DNA of 64,000 nt from Prostheceraeus crozeri (taxonomy: Eukaryota; Platyhelminthes; Polycladida; Euryleptidae). This document shows positions 16,803 to 27,252 of this stretch, in pieces. Below the pieces are notes generated by a model. It ran no database searches and was not told where the DNA came from. It worked only from the letters and a program-made list of their open reading frames with translations. The DNA lies in the NCBI GenBank assembly GCA_907163375.1, contig CAJQUW010006771.1, forward strand, positions 186,001-250,000, in the 5' to 3' direction. Both the position numbers and the translations under genes were made by a program. The stretch's first letter is position 1, and each line of letters begins with the position of its first letter.

Positions 16803-18323
16803 ATGGAAAGTGAAAATAAGGACTCGTTTCTAATCTACTTACCCAGTAATGCTTCTATGAATAAATTTCCCAAAAATAAACCATCAGACTATCGAGTAGA
16901 ATTAAATCGCCCACTACATTTAGAAGGTGAATGGGAGGTTGGCGTTTCTAGTATTTGCTATGATAGCAATATTCAGAATGTGAATGATTTGGAAGAAATG
17001 ATATTGACTCCTCGCACCCATGATTGAATAACGATGAATAATGCATTCCAGTTCCCATACAATTTAACATCAGATGGAAAGTGGAACTATGAATGGATTC
17101 AGATAAAATCAGATTATTATGAACCATTTGGGAATGAGAAAATTATTAAGGCATTCAATAGTGGTAATACTTCCATCATGAAGAATAGAAATCAGAAAGC
17201 TTATGAGTTTACTATCTATCATTGGAGTGGGAGAGAGTTCCTTCGCTTTCATTGTTTTACTAAAGGTCTTACACTGAGGTTGGATAATGAATTCTATCCA
17301 CATCTCGGTTTTGGTCATGGACTACATCTAACGTCAATTGCTACTGCAAATGTTAAAAAAGTTTATTCAAATCGAATCAACAAATTTCATTATAGATTTA
17401 AAATATTTGATGAAGATGTTGTAGAATGCGAAGAACGCATCATTTTGAAAAAGCGTGGTGTTCAACCTTTATCACTTACTGAGTTAGTAAAACGATGGGA
17501 TGAGACTGTGGGTAAGAAGTATGGAGAGAAAATTATGGCGGACAAAAATAAGTTGGTTATTCAGAAATATAATGACAAACTTACAGTTTATTTCTCTCCA
17601 ACCTTGCGTCATTTTGTAAGACATCCAACCCCTATTATTGGAAGCGGTCTGGTGTATGCTTCTCATGAATATCACACTAAAGCTGATTCAGTTAATGATG
17701 AATGGTGGGTGGATATCTATGGTGATCGCATCAAGAAAATTTACCAGTCTTATGAAGAATCTAAAGTTGCTATCAATATAATGCCGCGTCTATATCATAC
17801 AGTTGAAAGCTTCATTCATGTAGTAAATCCTTATATACAACAGAAGTTGAAGCATGTGATGAAAAGTAAATATGATGTAAAGACACACCACATTTCGTTT
17901 TCAATTGAAAATCAACGCGTTGTTCTGAAACTGGGCGATGACATTCAATGTCAATTGAGTAAAAATTTGAAAAAACTCTTTGGTTTTTCAATGCTACAAA
18001 CTGTGTTTACTGCTGCGCATACGATTGGTATAGAAACAACAATGACACTTGAGAAACATGAACAGCACCTTTACATTCAAAGTGATTTGATTCTACCTAT
18101 TTCTGTTGGTGAGAAAAAAGAATACATTTTACGCGATTTCATTCATGATAAAGACGCTTCATATGGAATAGTCGAGAAGATGTTTGAATCTATTTTCTAT
18201 CATCCCGTCGTCAAACAAACTATACCCTCTATTGCTATCAAAATTACCAATGGTTTACAAGAGTGCATCCATGTGAAAGATACTAAATCCCTCGTAACTT
18301 TAGTGTTTCGGAAAACAAAGTGA
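16803..18323 (+). pseudogene. Virion-type Polinton protein (WEVG family), copy 2, in-frame stop
   Basis: The start is MESENKDSFLIYLPSNASMN, followed by HLEGEWEVGVSSICYDSN, the family motif. A TGA at 17025-17027 interrupts the frame after 74 codons. The same frame then continues open to 18323. Later segments include HLGFGHGL, LFGFSMLQ and VGEKKEYILRDF, matching the repeated LGF and VG-LL features of copy 1, and the C-terminus SLVTLVFRKTK fits the family end. The two copies are diverged tandem paralogues. Length without the stop (~506 codons) exceeds copy 1. Probably a second particle protein; no enzymatic motif is visible. Confidence 0.7.
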
Positions 18324-18338
18324 AGTCATTGTGATATG

Positions 18339-18352
18339 TTTATTGAAATAAA
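18339..18352. terminator. Overlapping polyadenylation signals on both strands
   Basis: AATAAA reads at 18347-18352 on plus, and as its complement at 18339-18344 on minus. The plus signal is 24 bp after the virion-type copy 2. The minus signal is about 160 bp past the polymerase stop. Confidence 0.7.
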
Positions 18353-21300
18353 AATATGTATATGAAAAAGTCTTTTCACAGATATAGGGGGAATGAGCTG
18401 ACTGTAGGCATATATTCACAAGGAAGAAACGATCTCATGCGATACATAAAACAACCATGTATATCTACAAAAAGCAACATCAAAATACTCAGTTAAAGTT
18501 GATTATGTCAATACATCTCCTGAATGTGGTAGCGTGAGTTTTATTCTTTTGGGTGGAGGTATGTTTGTGTCAGGATGTCCATGTGGAAGAGATGTGTTAT
18601 GACCTATCCAACACCTCTTATCTTCCCATGCTGAAAGTGCTCGTTTCTTGAACGTGTGCGTTTTCACAGTATGAACTTGAGATTTTAAGATTGTCATATT
18701 GACAAACGTTATAGTTTTATTTTTATAGGCCTTCTTATAGGATCGATGTTTCATTTTGTGAACAATGGATTTTGATATACCTTTAGCACGCTTAATACTA
18801 TCTGCACATTCTTTTAATTTCATGGAATACATTTTAGGACGGAGGAGAATCATTTCATCTATTTTCTTTCCTGCTGTTTCATCCTTAAAACAACCAAGTT
18901 TGGCTTTATTCTGTATGGAATAGAGTGGATGAGTGGGATTGTAGTTAGATGTGTCGAAATATTTTTCTAATGACTTAGCTACTTCATTAAAATTTAAATC
19001 TTTTTGAGTGGTAATTCCTAAAAAGAAACTATCTGTATCACCACCCAACAAACGAACCTCTTTTACGAGAGGGCATGGTTTTAATATTTTGTAGAAGAGT
19101 TGATACATTTCAAGCTTGGAATAATCTAAAACGGCTTGCCCAATATAGATGGGTTTGCACAACTCAACTTCAGATTTTATCATTTTAACACCTACAAGAT
19201 CCTCATCGATGATGTCTCTATCAATGAAAAGAGGTGATGAGGTCAATTTGTGATATTTTTGTTCATCAACGACTAGTTTGTAGTTCATACGTTTTCTAAC
19301 ATCCTCCATGGTCTTTCCGAAAAGATTGTTATTCTTATATTTATAAAAATCCTTTTCAAAATTATTTTGGACTAGTGCACGTTTTTGACTGTTACTATCT
19401 ATGTAAGGTTTGAGGAAGGCTTTCTGTCTAAATTTGATAATGCGGTGAACTGACTTTAGAAGCATGCCCATTTCTAAATAGAATTTTAGTATGCAGAAGT
19501 GCACGAGATAATTTTTCTTATCATATTGGGTGAGTAAAAGTTTGCGGCATGGTTTGTACCTTGGCTGTCCACACTCTGTTAAGTTATTATGAAATTGTGA
19601 CATGAATGGTGAAAACATATCTTCAGTCACTTCACCAGATTCAGGTGCGAGTGGGAAATCAGCAGTTTTATTTTTAATGCTATTTGGATAAATCAAATCC
19701 ACTTCAAAATAATATCCACAATCACCTTCATCTGGAATCTTCAGTATGTTTGAAGGGTTGGAGTAATACTCAAGCTCATCTTGATTTAACCAACTAAACT
19801 CGGAATGAGGTAGTGGTTTAGACAGTGAACTGCCATATAAATTATTTTGGTCATAGTACTTTAGGTGGATATGATCATCACCAACTGTTTTAGATTTTAT
19901 ATGATGTTTATTTACAAATGTGAGACCACCGCGTATTCCGCGCTCAAATATATTATACATCTCCGGGTCTTGTAAGAGATGAATGGTCTCACCAGTCATT
20001 TTAAAGGCTGATTTAAAGGACATGGCTGGTAGACTGACAAAGTGGACAGGATCTAATTTGTCTTCTTCTAATGCCACTCGTCGAAATTCCTGAAAGACAT
20101 CAGCCAGCAAAATGACATCTAATTCTAAGTAAGCGATCATATAATCGCCAAACGTTTTACAATCAAATTTTAACCATGCCTCTTGAGCATGTTCATAGTC
20201 CTCTACTGGACAATCTTCACCCGTCAAATCGTTTTTGAATTTGTCAATGGAAGGAAGGGTTGTTTCATTTAGTTTAGACATTGAGCTAAAATACGCATAG
20301 GGAAAGACTTCTTTGCGAGTGATTATTTCATCCGTTAAGTTTGGATAGTGTTTCTTCAAAGTTTGACTATGGGGAAGAAACTTGAGATTACGAACGAGAG
20401 AAGCTAGTGACGCTGACATGAATTGAAATGAATCTAAATATTTTATTTCGAAGAAGACTGTCTTATTTTCTTTAGTTTTATCAACTGGTACTTTTGCTGT
20501 CATTGCCATGAATTTTTCTCTCGTTTGCGCTATTACATTAAACTGCACCGATTTCATCTGGCTCAACCCTCCTTTTATGAGCATATGACTGTCATAGCCC
20601 TTAAAGTTATGAAAAATGACGGGTAGTACACGACGTCTCAACCTAAGTGAAAAGTTACATTTGGAGCAGAGTGCGTTTCTAAATTTACCAGTGATGTGAT
20701 CATGATCACGCACTTTCTTAATTTTATCGTCATCAAACGTTTTATGACATTTAGGACAGGATGTGCAACTTTCAAATTTTTGTTTGTCTTCATCTGACAT
20801 ATGTAGTGACTTACGCTGCAATTGGGAATCATATGATTGTTGAAATTTAGCAGCTTTATCGAGAAATTCTAGAAATTTTGAAATGCAATCTTCACCTTGC
20901 CAAGTATGCATTTTGTTTTGTCTATTCCTAAAGTGGTCATGCCATACTTCATAGCAGGATATGGCTGCTGGCTTGTGGATGATATCATCAATGTAGCATT
21001 CTATGTCTGCGTAAATGACACGCAGGAGACTTAATTCGTCACCATTATCCCTATGTGAAAATATTTTATCTTTGGGCATGCGTTCCATTTGTAATTTACC
21101 TCGCTTGCACCATTCATGGTGAGTTTCAAATTTATCTTACTCCAAAAGGAGCGGATGCAGCGGTCGCATACAAAATGTTCACCTCTTTTAGAGTGCCCCA
21201 AGTGAGTGTACAAGCGAGAGATTTTGGGAATACCACAGTAGTGCCATTCCTCGCTATCATCTTGTTTTACTAATAAGAGGTTGACTACACGTTCAAAACA

Positions 21301-22286
21301 AGTTGAACGTGAATTATAGCGGGCACCCTTCAACCCCTTCTCCCCCACGTGAACGACAATTTTAATCTTATTATGTTTTTCGAACGTTTCTACATCTTTG
21401 ATTTTCATGTTGTTACTATCACAACCTTCAAAGTCTAGTTCATCCTCCCACTGTCTATAGCTATAGGTATGATTTCGATTCGCGTTGATATCATTATAGT
21501 GAAGGATGGATAGGACTGCATATTTGAAACACTGTGATTTACAATCGACATTGATGACAGCTTTCTTATTATACAACGTTTTTGGTAGTTTAAATGTGCC
21601 TCGAGCTGCATGACTTTCTAATAGGGAAATTTTGAATATGGCTGAGTCCACACCATCAAAAATGAGAGCGCTGTCGCGTTGATTGAATTTATCTACAGTT
21701 GATTTTAAATATTGAATGTGAAAATTTAGCCAAGACTCGCAGTCTACAACTTCAGTTGCGGAAGAGGAAGGAACATGAAACTGTATTCTCTCCGTCACTT
21801 GACCCGTTTGAAAATCTATCGTAATATATTTTAGTTTAAGGTAGATGAGCGCCTTCATTCTAAAATTGTCTAAATTGTTGAAGAGCGCTTCGATAATGTT
21901 AGAATTTTGAAGGAGCCACTCAGGAAAATCTACTATTTGAGTATTGGACTCCATGCAGTAGTCGCGTACTAAATTATTATGTGAAACATTAATGAGGGAG
22001 ATGGTAGAGGTACCGTTGGTGTAGTGATCATTTGCATGCGTGTGTTGAAGTCTGTGCGAAGATCGCTGAAAGTGACTATCAAAAGAAAGAGGGCACAAAT
22101 CGCAAGGAAAGGAGATGTCATCGTCAGAATCAACTTCACCTCCGGAGATTGACGCCGCTTTGCGTTGACAAACACGTTGTTTGATGTGTCGAAGGAGACT
22201 GTGCTTCCTTGTAAACATATGTCCGCAGTCGGCACATTCCCACTCGTTGCCTTGTCGCGAGAGTCCTGAGCTGGAACTCACATCAC

Positions 22287-22345
22287 CTGAAAGAGAAATC
22301 ATTCTATCATCTCTGTTCAAGTCTCAGTGTATTGTTACAACCTAC
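22287..22345 (-). other. Polymerase intron 2, 59 bp
   Basis: Minus strand donor CAAA|GTAGGT and acceptor TCTCTTTCAG|GTGATG. The 61-nt exon before it leaves one base, which completes a Ser codon with the GT of the next exon, so phase is preserved. The nearby alternative donor (GTTGTA) would create a stop. Confidence 0.65.
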
Positions 22346-22406
22346 TTTGACTTAACAACTCTAAACTTTCCTCGAGAAGGGAGGGCGTTGGTGATGAAGT
22401 TGATGC

Positions 22407-22473
22407 CTGAAATTGAGGAAGATGCTATTAGCCACACGTTTGAGGGAGATGAGTGAAGAAATTTTCAACTTAC
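22407..22473 (-). other. Polymerase intron 1, directly after the start codon
   Basis: Minus strand: GAAATG|GTAAGT ... CTCAATTTCAG|GCATCA, 67 bp. The same ATG|GTAAGT and CAG|GCATC(T/A)AC architecture is used by the left unit at 6461. The joined product begins M-ASTSSPTPS. Confidence 0.75.
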
Positions 22474-22544
22474 CATTTCAACGAAATCGAGTTTAAGGTT
22501 GATACTTCAACAAGATAGAGACTTCACGAGAGAGCAGTTCATAT

Positions 22545-22733
22545 GTACGCCTCAAATATAGAATTCGCCAGAGAACACTTCACTTATATGTCACAAAGAC
22601 AGAGTGAAATGACACGAATGTCACTTTACATATATACTTTCATATTCATCATTCATAGGCTGTTCATTCTGATTGGTTGCTTGTTGATACTTAAGAATTA
22701 GAAAACATTTCAAAGTTATTATTCACAGTCAAC
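22545..22733. promoter_or_regulatory. Divergent promoter region between polymerase and 22734 gene
   Basis: A CCAAT box reads leftward (ATTGG on plus at 22672-22676). TATA-like words lie at about 22628-22636 (GTATATATG on minus) and 22556-22563. The spacing would give the polymerase a leader of roughly 50-130 nt. No clear TATA box is seen for the rightward gene. Confidence 0.4.
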
Positions 22734-23180
22734 ATGACAAGCCCTCCGACAACACCAAACACAAAATTCTCTTCTCCATGCTCAACACCAAAGGCGCTCG
22801 TTGCACCAAACGCTCCAACGAAGGGGAAGGTAGAGAAGGTGTACCGACTGGACAATATCAGAAAGTTGCCATTACCAGCGGACGACGAAGAGAGTGTATG
22901 TGAGAAGGAGTGTCCCGACTTAACAGGCGAAAGGTGGAAGTATCTCCAGTACGATACTGACGATGTGATGGAGATCACCAGCACCAAATTCCTCCACCAA
23001 TTATGGGAATGGTACACCCCTAACTACCAGCCACGAACTATGGCGGAGTGCGAGTATATCGACAAAGTGAGGCTCGCAGTGGAAGAACGATTAAAGCAAG
23101 TGAACTGCTTTTGTTATCTATGTGAAGCCAGACTCTGGGACGATATTGACGATGAAGACTTTTTGAAATACATGCCATAA
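22734..23180 (+). CDS. Hypothetical Polinton protein with CxxC pair
   Basis: The protein has 148 residues, an intact frame and an unspliced ATG. The N-terminal 40 residues are Thr/Pro/Ser-rich (MTSPPTTPNTKF). A middle part reads ECPDLTGERWKYLQY. The C-terminus has CFCYLCEARLWDDIDDEDF, where CxxC may bind zinc and the acidic end may be an activation-type tail. I do not recognise the family. It is transcribed divergently from the polymerase, so it may be a replication or regulatory accessory. AATAAA overlaps its stop codon. Confidence 0.6.
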   Translation: MTSPPTTPNTKFSSPCSTPKALVAPNAPTKGKVEKVYRLDNIRKLPLPADDEESVCEKECPDLTGERWKYLQYDTDDVMEITSTKFLHQLWEWYTPNYQPRTMAECEYIDKVRLAVEERLKQVNCFCYLCEARLWDDIDDEDFLKYMP

Positions 23181-23192
23181 TAAATTTTTATT
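23179..23192. terminator. Polyadenylation signals on both strands after the 22734 gene
   Basis: AATAAA overlaps the stop at 23179-23184 on plus. Its complement lies at 23187-23192 on minus, the same back-to-back layout as at 18339-18352. Confidence 0.6.
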
Positions 23193-23237
23193 TCGTATTA
23201 TCTTTGCTTTCATACTAACTTACTTGAACGGGGCTTC

Positions 23238-23641
23238 AGTGGATGATTTAACCATGTATACTTTTTCATTTGGAAATAGCAGCACGCTTAGTCTAACTTG
23301 TAAATCTTATAACATTTCACATGGGCGATGATAATAGATGAAATAGTGTTAAATAAAATTAAGATGGCTTACACTTCTGATACAGGGATAGCAATCGACT
23401 GCGATCCATGTGTAAAGAGCTTGTTAGACTACGGATACACTTAAGTGGATGATTTAACCATGTATACTTTTTCATTTGGAAATAGTAGCACGCTTAGTCT
23501 AACTTGTAAATCTTAAAACATTTCATATGGGCGATGATGATAGATGAAATAGTGTCAAATAAAATTAAGATAGCTTACACTTCTGATACAGGGATAGCAA
23601 TCGACTGCGATCCATGTGTAAAGAGCTTGTTAGACTACGGA
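23238..23641 (+). repeat. Tandem duplication, two ~198-bp units (period 206)
   Basis: Units at 23238-23435 and 23444-23641 differ at only a few positions, separated by 8 bp. Each contains a presumed promoter stretch and the first codons of the following gene. In unit one the inner start context is AAGATGGCTTAC. In unit two the same place reads AAGATAGCTTAC, so the ATG is lost, although an upstream in-frame ATG remains. Confidence 0.85.
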
Positions 23642-24130
23642 AGAGAGAAGTGTGTTATGTTGCGTGTGGCGCGTGAGTGTCCTCCCATTTCATTCCATTC
23701 ATCAATTCGTCTCATTGATAGAGACAGGTAGAACTCATGGTTCTCATAAAGTATGCAATGGAAAGTTTTAGGCAACCTTCGACAGTTGGCTAAATGTCGC
23801 CCTGACGCGAATGCATACTACGTTGAGACAGAGGCAATCACTTGCAAACATGACGCAGAGAGGTTAAACAAGATTGACCATTGCCGAATGTCCCTTGCGG
23901 TATACATAGCTACGGGTTTCACCGCCGCCATTTACAGGAACGCCCGTCGAAAGGAAGTATTACACCGAACTTCATTTGCAACGTTGAAGTTGACTGATAG
24001 CAGATTCAACTTAATGATAGTATTCGCCATTCCGAAGAGTGCCCAGGGCAAACCGCGTGGAGGTTCTATCATGTCTTGCCCCATGGTGGCCCTTAAGAGA
24101 GCCGATGGTTCGTTCTCGGGAGTGTCGTGA
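23534..24130 (+). pseudogene. Hypothetical Polinton gene split by two stops
   Basis: One frame is open from 23534 to a TAG at 23729-23731, has TAA at 23747-23749, and is then open from the ATG at 23753 to 24130. The first part (IAIDCDPCVKSLLDYG) has a CDPC pair. The second part (125 residues) reads CRPDANAYYVETEAITCKHDAERL and SRFNLMIVFAIPKSAQGK. It is either one gene broken twice or two genes in the same frame. I cannot identify a family. The start lies in the duplicated unit, so the duplication probably disturbed its control. Confidence 0.45.
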
Positions 24131-24219
24131 TGGGGTGGTGAAGGCGGGCAAAGATCTGCAATGAAAATGATATGTATTAGAACAGGATATACTATCTTAT
24201 TTACTTTTCACTTACCAAG

Positions 24220-25398
24220 TTAGCCATCCTTTGGCAGTCTCGCGCGCTTTCTGACAGAGAATTTGTGCAGATGACCGCGCATTCTCAGGCTGGCATGTAG
24301 GCATTTTTTCGTTGGATGGCCGTTATAACAAATTATAGACTCGTCCAGATTTCGGTTGACGAGTACTTCACCGTCCAAATGATTATTCCGAATAGGGATG
24401 TGAAACTCAAACAACCTATCCTCATTCACACGATTCCACTCATCCCTCATGCGCTCCAACTTCTCATACGCCTGCCTCTCATCACCCCGCCGAGCCACAG
24501 TCCTCTCCAACTCAACATTCCTCGCTCTCAACACACTCATCTCCTTCATCATCTCCTCAAACTTCGCTTCTGCATCTCTCATTCTTCTCTCCGCAGCACT
24601 CGCCCTCTTCTCACAGTCATCATTCTTCTCTTCCAACTCTCGCGTCTTATTCTTCAAATCAGTCACACTACACCTCATTCGAATATTCTCATCCGCTACC
24701 TCCTTCGACTTCAGTTCCTTCTTTTTCAACTCATCCAACTCCTTCACGACTTCATCCTTCACCTTCTTCAAACTCTCATACTTATTCACCAACAAATCAT
24801 GCGCCATCTGCTGCGATACATGCCTCTTCTCTTCATCCTTCAACCACCTCGCAGACTGCTTACGTATCCCACCACTCTTCACTTTTGGGGAAGATGAGCT
24901 CTGCGGGGGGTCGGTGATGACAATGTTTGACACCTCCGACGACGAAGAGCTCAACTTCCTCACACGCTTCCTCACACGCTCCCTATCTAAATCCACATCA
25001 TCCTCATCATCACTCTCAAGCACTCTCTTTCGCCCAATCTCAGCCTCCAACGACGCAACTGCTCTCGCCAACTCATCATTCTCAACAACATTCTCAACAA
25101 CATTCTCAACCTTACCCTCTCGCTCTATCGCCAACATTCGCTCCCTCTCTTCCACAATCAACTGCGTGAATCGCAAGTCATTCACCAAACCTTCACGACA
25201 GTCAGCATGCACTCTGTAAAAACGCGCCTCATCCTCATCACCCTTCAACACTCTACACTTCACACACGCAACCCTATTCAGGATAATCATGTGGTCGGTG
25301 CCCGCCTTCTTGACATGCGCCTTGGCGTCCGCACTGCGATTGATTCGCCCAGAGGTACACATTTTAATATGAAATTTGCGGTTCTTATCGTTAGCCAT
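24220..25398 (-). CDS. Long coiled-coil Polinton protein with N-terminal Cys motif
   Basis: The protein has 392 residues and an intact frame. Residues 1-75 include VACVKCRVLKG and a later Cys. Residues 75-290 alternate charged helices (ELDELKKKELKSKEVADEN, ERRMRDAEAKFEEMMKEM) with a Ser-rich linker, typical of coiled coils. The C-terminal 80 residues include FEFHIPIRNNHLDGEVLVNRNLD and a Cys/His pair, then a basic end (SVRKRARLPKDG). It could be a scaffold, tether or filament-like protein; I know no homologue. Base bias makes long antisense frames here, which I do not count. A strong TATA box and leader intron lie upstream. Confidence 0.7.
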   Translation of the reverse strand: MANDKNRKFHIKMCTSGRINRSADAKAHVKKAGTDHMIILNRVACVKCRVLKGDEDEARFYRVHADCREGLVNDLRFTQLIVEERERMLAIEREGKVENVVENVVENDELARAVASLEAEIGRKRVLESDDEDDVDLDRERVRKRVRKLSSSSSEVSNIVITDPPQSSSSPKVKSGGIRKQSARWLKDEEKRHVSQQMAHDLLVNKYESLKKVKDEVVKELDELKKKELKSKEVADENIRMRCSVTDLKNKTRELEEKNDDCEKRASAAERRMRDAEAKFEEMMKEMSVLRARNVELERTVARRGDERQAYEKLERMRDEWNRVNEDRLFEFHIPIRNNHLDGEVLVNRNLDESIICYNGHPTKKCLHASLRMRGHLHKFSVRKRARLPKDG

Positions 25399-26290
25399 GC
25401 CTGAGATTTCTTGTTAACTGTAAGATAATGGAATTTGTATAAGTTTGGAGTCATGTAGTACAGTCATATTCCTAAAGCATTACACTTAGTGAGGAATGAT
25501 AGATTTGAGTATAGTGAGTGGCACTCGATCCCGTCGACAGCCCGAAGGCCTTGTACTGATCACTAGGGAAGTGAGAGATCTTCCCCGATACCCGCTCTTT
25601 ACAGCTGAAGACATCATTGTCACTGCCCCGAAGTGGTAACAGCAACGCCGAGTCAAAGGTAGTGATCAGTAGCTGGGATCTAACCCCTCAAAGCTGCCTT
25701 AGACTTAGTTAAATTTCAAATCTGATAGCAGATTTGAACTCAGCATACTTGAAAACCTTAGTCTACATGTTAAAACTTTGAAAAAACTGAAAATTAAGAA
25801 TTTTTAAAAAAGTCCCCATTTTACTACTCATACTACTTTTAAAAAAATTTATCAGTAGTAAAGACACTATCAAACTCTATCATACAAACTTTGAAGTAAG
25901 AAGATAGGTTGCCTACTTCAAAAGATAGAGTCTTTTGAACCACCCGATATCGGGAGCTCAGAGCGACGACCGTCGCTTACCTCGTCTTTCGATGAAGTGA
26001 TGAGACTTACGTTCTCGGGGGTTTATATATGCTCGGAAGAAAACTTAAAATGCCTCTATCTCCTAAAGCATTCATCGTAGCGACATGCGGTTTGTTGCAA
26101 ACGATTCGTCTCATCATTTTCTATCATATGACACCTGAACCATTCTCATATGACCACGGGAAGTCGGTCCGTCAGCACATGTCCATGTAACATGCCACAA
26201 GTGAAAAAATTCCTAAGTGTGAGAGCTCCAGTGTGTGGAAAATTTTGAAAAATCTAAAACTTCCGAATTTCGACCTGGGACCTTTACCAA
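25399..26290 (-). promoter_or_regulatory. Right promoter and candidate leader intron
   Basis: On minus, TATATAAA lies at 26022-26029. A donor GACGAG|GTAAGC follows at 25981/25980. Candidate acceptors are CTTACAG (exon from 25417) and AATCTCAG|GCATGG (exon from 25400), the latter two bases before the start codon of the coiled-coil gene. This implies an intron of about 560-580 bp with no coding content. A GC-richer block at about 25520-25690 inside it resembles no RNA gene I can name. The TATA octamer is identical to that of the left unit. Confidence 0.55.
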
Positions 26291-27246
26291 AACATTTTTC
26301 ATCAAATTTCACTGAACCCCCTCCCCCCCTCGTTCAGAGAAATTTGATGAAAAATGTTTTGGTGACGGTCCCAGGTCGAAATTCCACACTTTGGAAAATT
26401 TTCAAACTTTTACCCATACAAAGCCACTCTGACACTTAGGATTTTTTCAGGTGAGCGAGCTCCGACCTAAAATCTTGTAACAGCTCTAACTTTTGAACGG
26501 CTGGTCCGATTGACTCGCGGCAAAAATGTCGTCGAGCAGTTTTTTCTCCTCTTTCAAACGAGTAGCTGTAAGACAAAATCCGTCCACTAGAACCAAAGTT
26601 AGAAGATTGCTGTCGGGGGGGGGGTCAGTGAAATTTGATGAAAAAAATTTTTTTTTTCGAAGAGGTCGAAAATCGAAACACTGGAAATTTTCATCAAAAT
26701 TCCATACAAAGTCACCACTTGGACATTAGGATTTTTTTTTTTCGGTGAGCTCCCTAAAAATCTTTTGACAGGCTCTAACGAACGGCTGGTCCGATTGATC
26801 GCAAAAAAACAAAAAAAAAGCAGTTTTTCATTTCCTTTCTCAAAGTAGTAGTAGTAATGAAACCAAATCCACGTCCACTAGAACCAGAGTTAGAAGTCGG
26901 GGGGGGTCAGTGAAATTTGATGAAATATGTTTTGGTGAAGGTCCCAGGTCGAAATGCCACACTTTGGGAAATTTTCAAAATGTTGTCCATACAAAGTCAC
27001 TCTGACACTTAGGATTTTTTCAGGTGTGATCCGACAGTCCACCCTCCCAACCTGGCCGGCACACCACGCCAACCTGGACAGCACATCACCGCGCGCTACG
27101 ACGGCCGGCCAGAGGGGGGACGTCAGACTCGAAGCAACACGACGCCACACCACGCCCGACTCGACGGACAGGAGGGGGGGGGACGTCAGCGACTTTTCGA
27201 TGGCGGCCATCTTGCGCTATCCAGAAGTGGAGTTTTACTTACTACT
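26275..27246 (-). repeat. Polinton right terminal inverted repeat with an extra unit
   Basis: Read from the outside it matches the left TIR, then shows three subterminal units instead of two. The middle unit (about 26460-26755) or its neighbour is diverged and contains odd homopolymer runs (T and A runs at 26641-26660 and 26730-26740). These may be mutation or sequencing noise. Inner sequence at 26290-26330 ends in a C-run and then reverses into a copy pointing the other way. Confidence 0.85.
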
Positions 27247-27252
27247 AAGGAT
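27247..27252. repeat. 6-bp target-site duplication, right copy (aaggat)
   Basis: It is identical to 5094-5099 and lies immediately outside the right TIR. Confidence 0.95.

Larger units (their letters stand above)
18503..22476 (-). pseudogene. polB: Protein-primed family-B DNA polymerase, spliced 5' end, one frameshift
   Basis: This gene would copy the element's DNA from a protein primer. The 5' end is split: ATG (22474-22476), an exon at 22346-22406, then the main exon from 22286. The N-terminal part has a C2H2-like finger (ECADCGHMF...H), a second one (FPCDLCPLSF), a domain with CKSQCFKYAVLSIL, and a third finger (FVCDRC). The frame shifts at about 21121-21133, inside that last finger. The 861-residue C-terminal part (numbered from its first Met) has exonuclease motifs YADIECY (26-32), HNFKGYD (160-166) and YLELD (310-314). 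An endonuclease-VII-like insert (CPKC, RDHDHITGK, LCSKCN) lies at about 111-145. Polymerase motifs A (DQNNLYG, 403-409), B (KYKNNNLFGK, 573-582) and C (GDTDSF, 673-678) follow. All catalytic motifs are intact. Confidence 0.93.
5100..27246. mobile_element. Polinton/Maverick element, 22,147 bp, nearly complete
   Basis: The element starts AGTAGTAAGTAAAAC and ends with the reverse complement of that word. Its long terminal inverted repeats are near-identical over the outer ~230 bp, and it has a perfect 6-bp target duplication. It contains the diagnostic Polinton set: family-B DNA polymerase, DDE integrase with chromodomain, A32/FtsK-type ATPase, adenovirus-type protease and a capsid protein. It also carries TBP-like, PC4-like, exonuclease-like and RING-like genes. 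Genes lie in blocks of alternating direction, each beginning at a candidate promoter. Several virion genes and the polymerase carry single stops or frameshifts, so this copy is probably not functional as read, although its ends look young. Confidence 0.97.

Noticed and set aside
12353..17027. Alternative genetic code or stop readthrough for the Polinton genes
   Set aside because: Both TAG and TGA interrupt genes, other genes use TAA, TAG and TGA as normal ends, and frameshifts are also present, so decay or error is simpler.
23728..23771. A 44-bp intron joining the two halves of the 23.5-24.1 kb gene
   Set aside because: GT and AG are present but the phase does not match the downstream frame, and the length is very short.
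24316..25219. Long plus-strand open frames opposite the coiled-coil gene
   Set aside because: Their composition (Leu/Ile/His- or Ser/Phe-rich) is the antisense reading of a Lys/Glu-rich coiled coil; no motifs.
25510..25700. Possible RNA gene (structured, GC-richer block)
   Set aside because: It does not match tRNA, 5S or U-snRNA signatures I know, and it lies in a candidate intron; noted only as unexplained.
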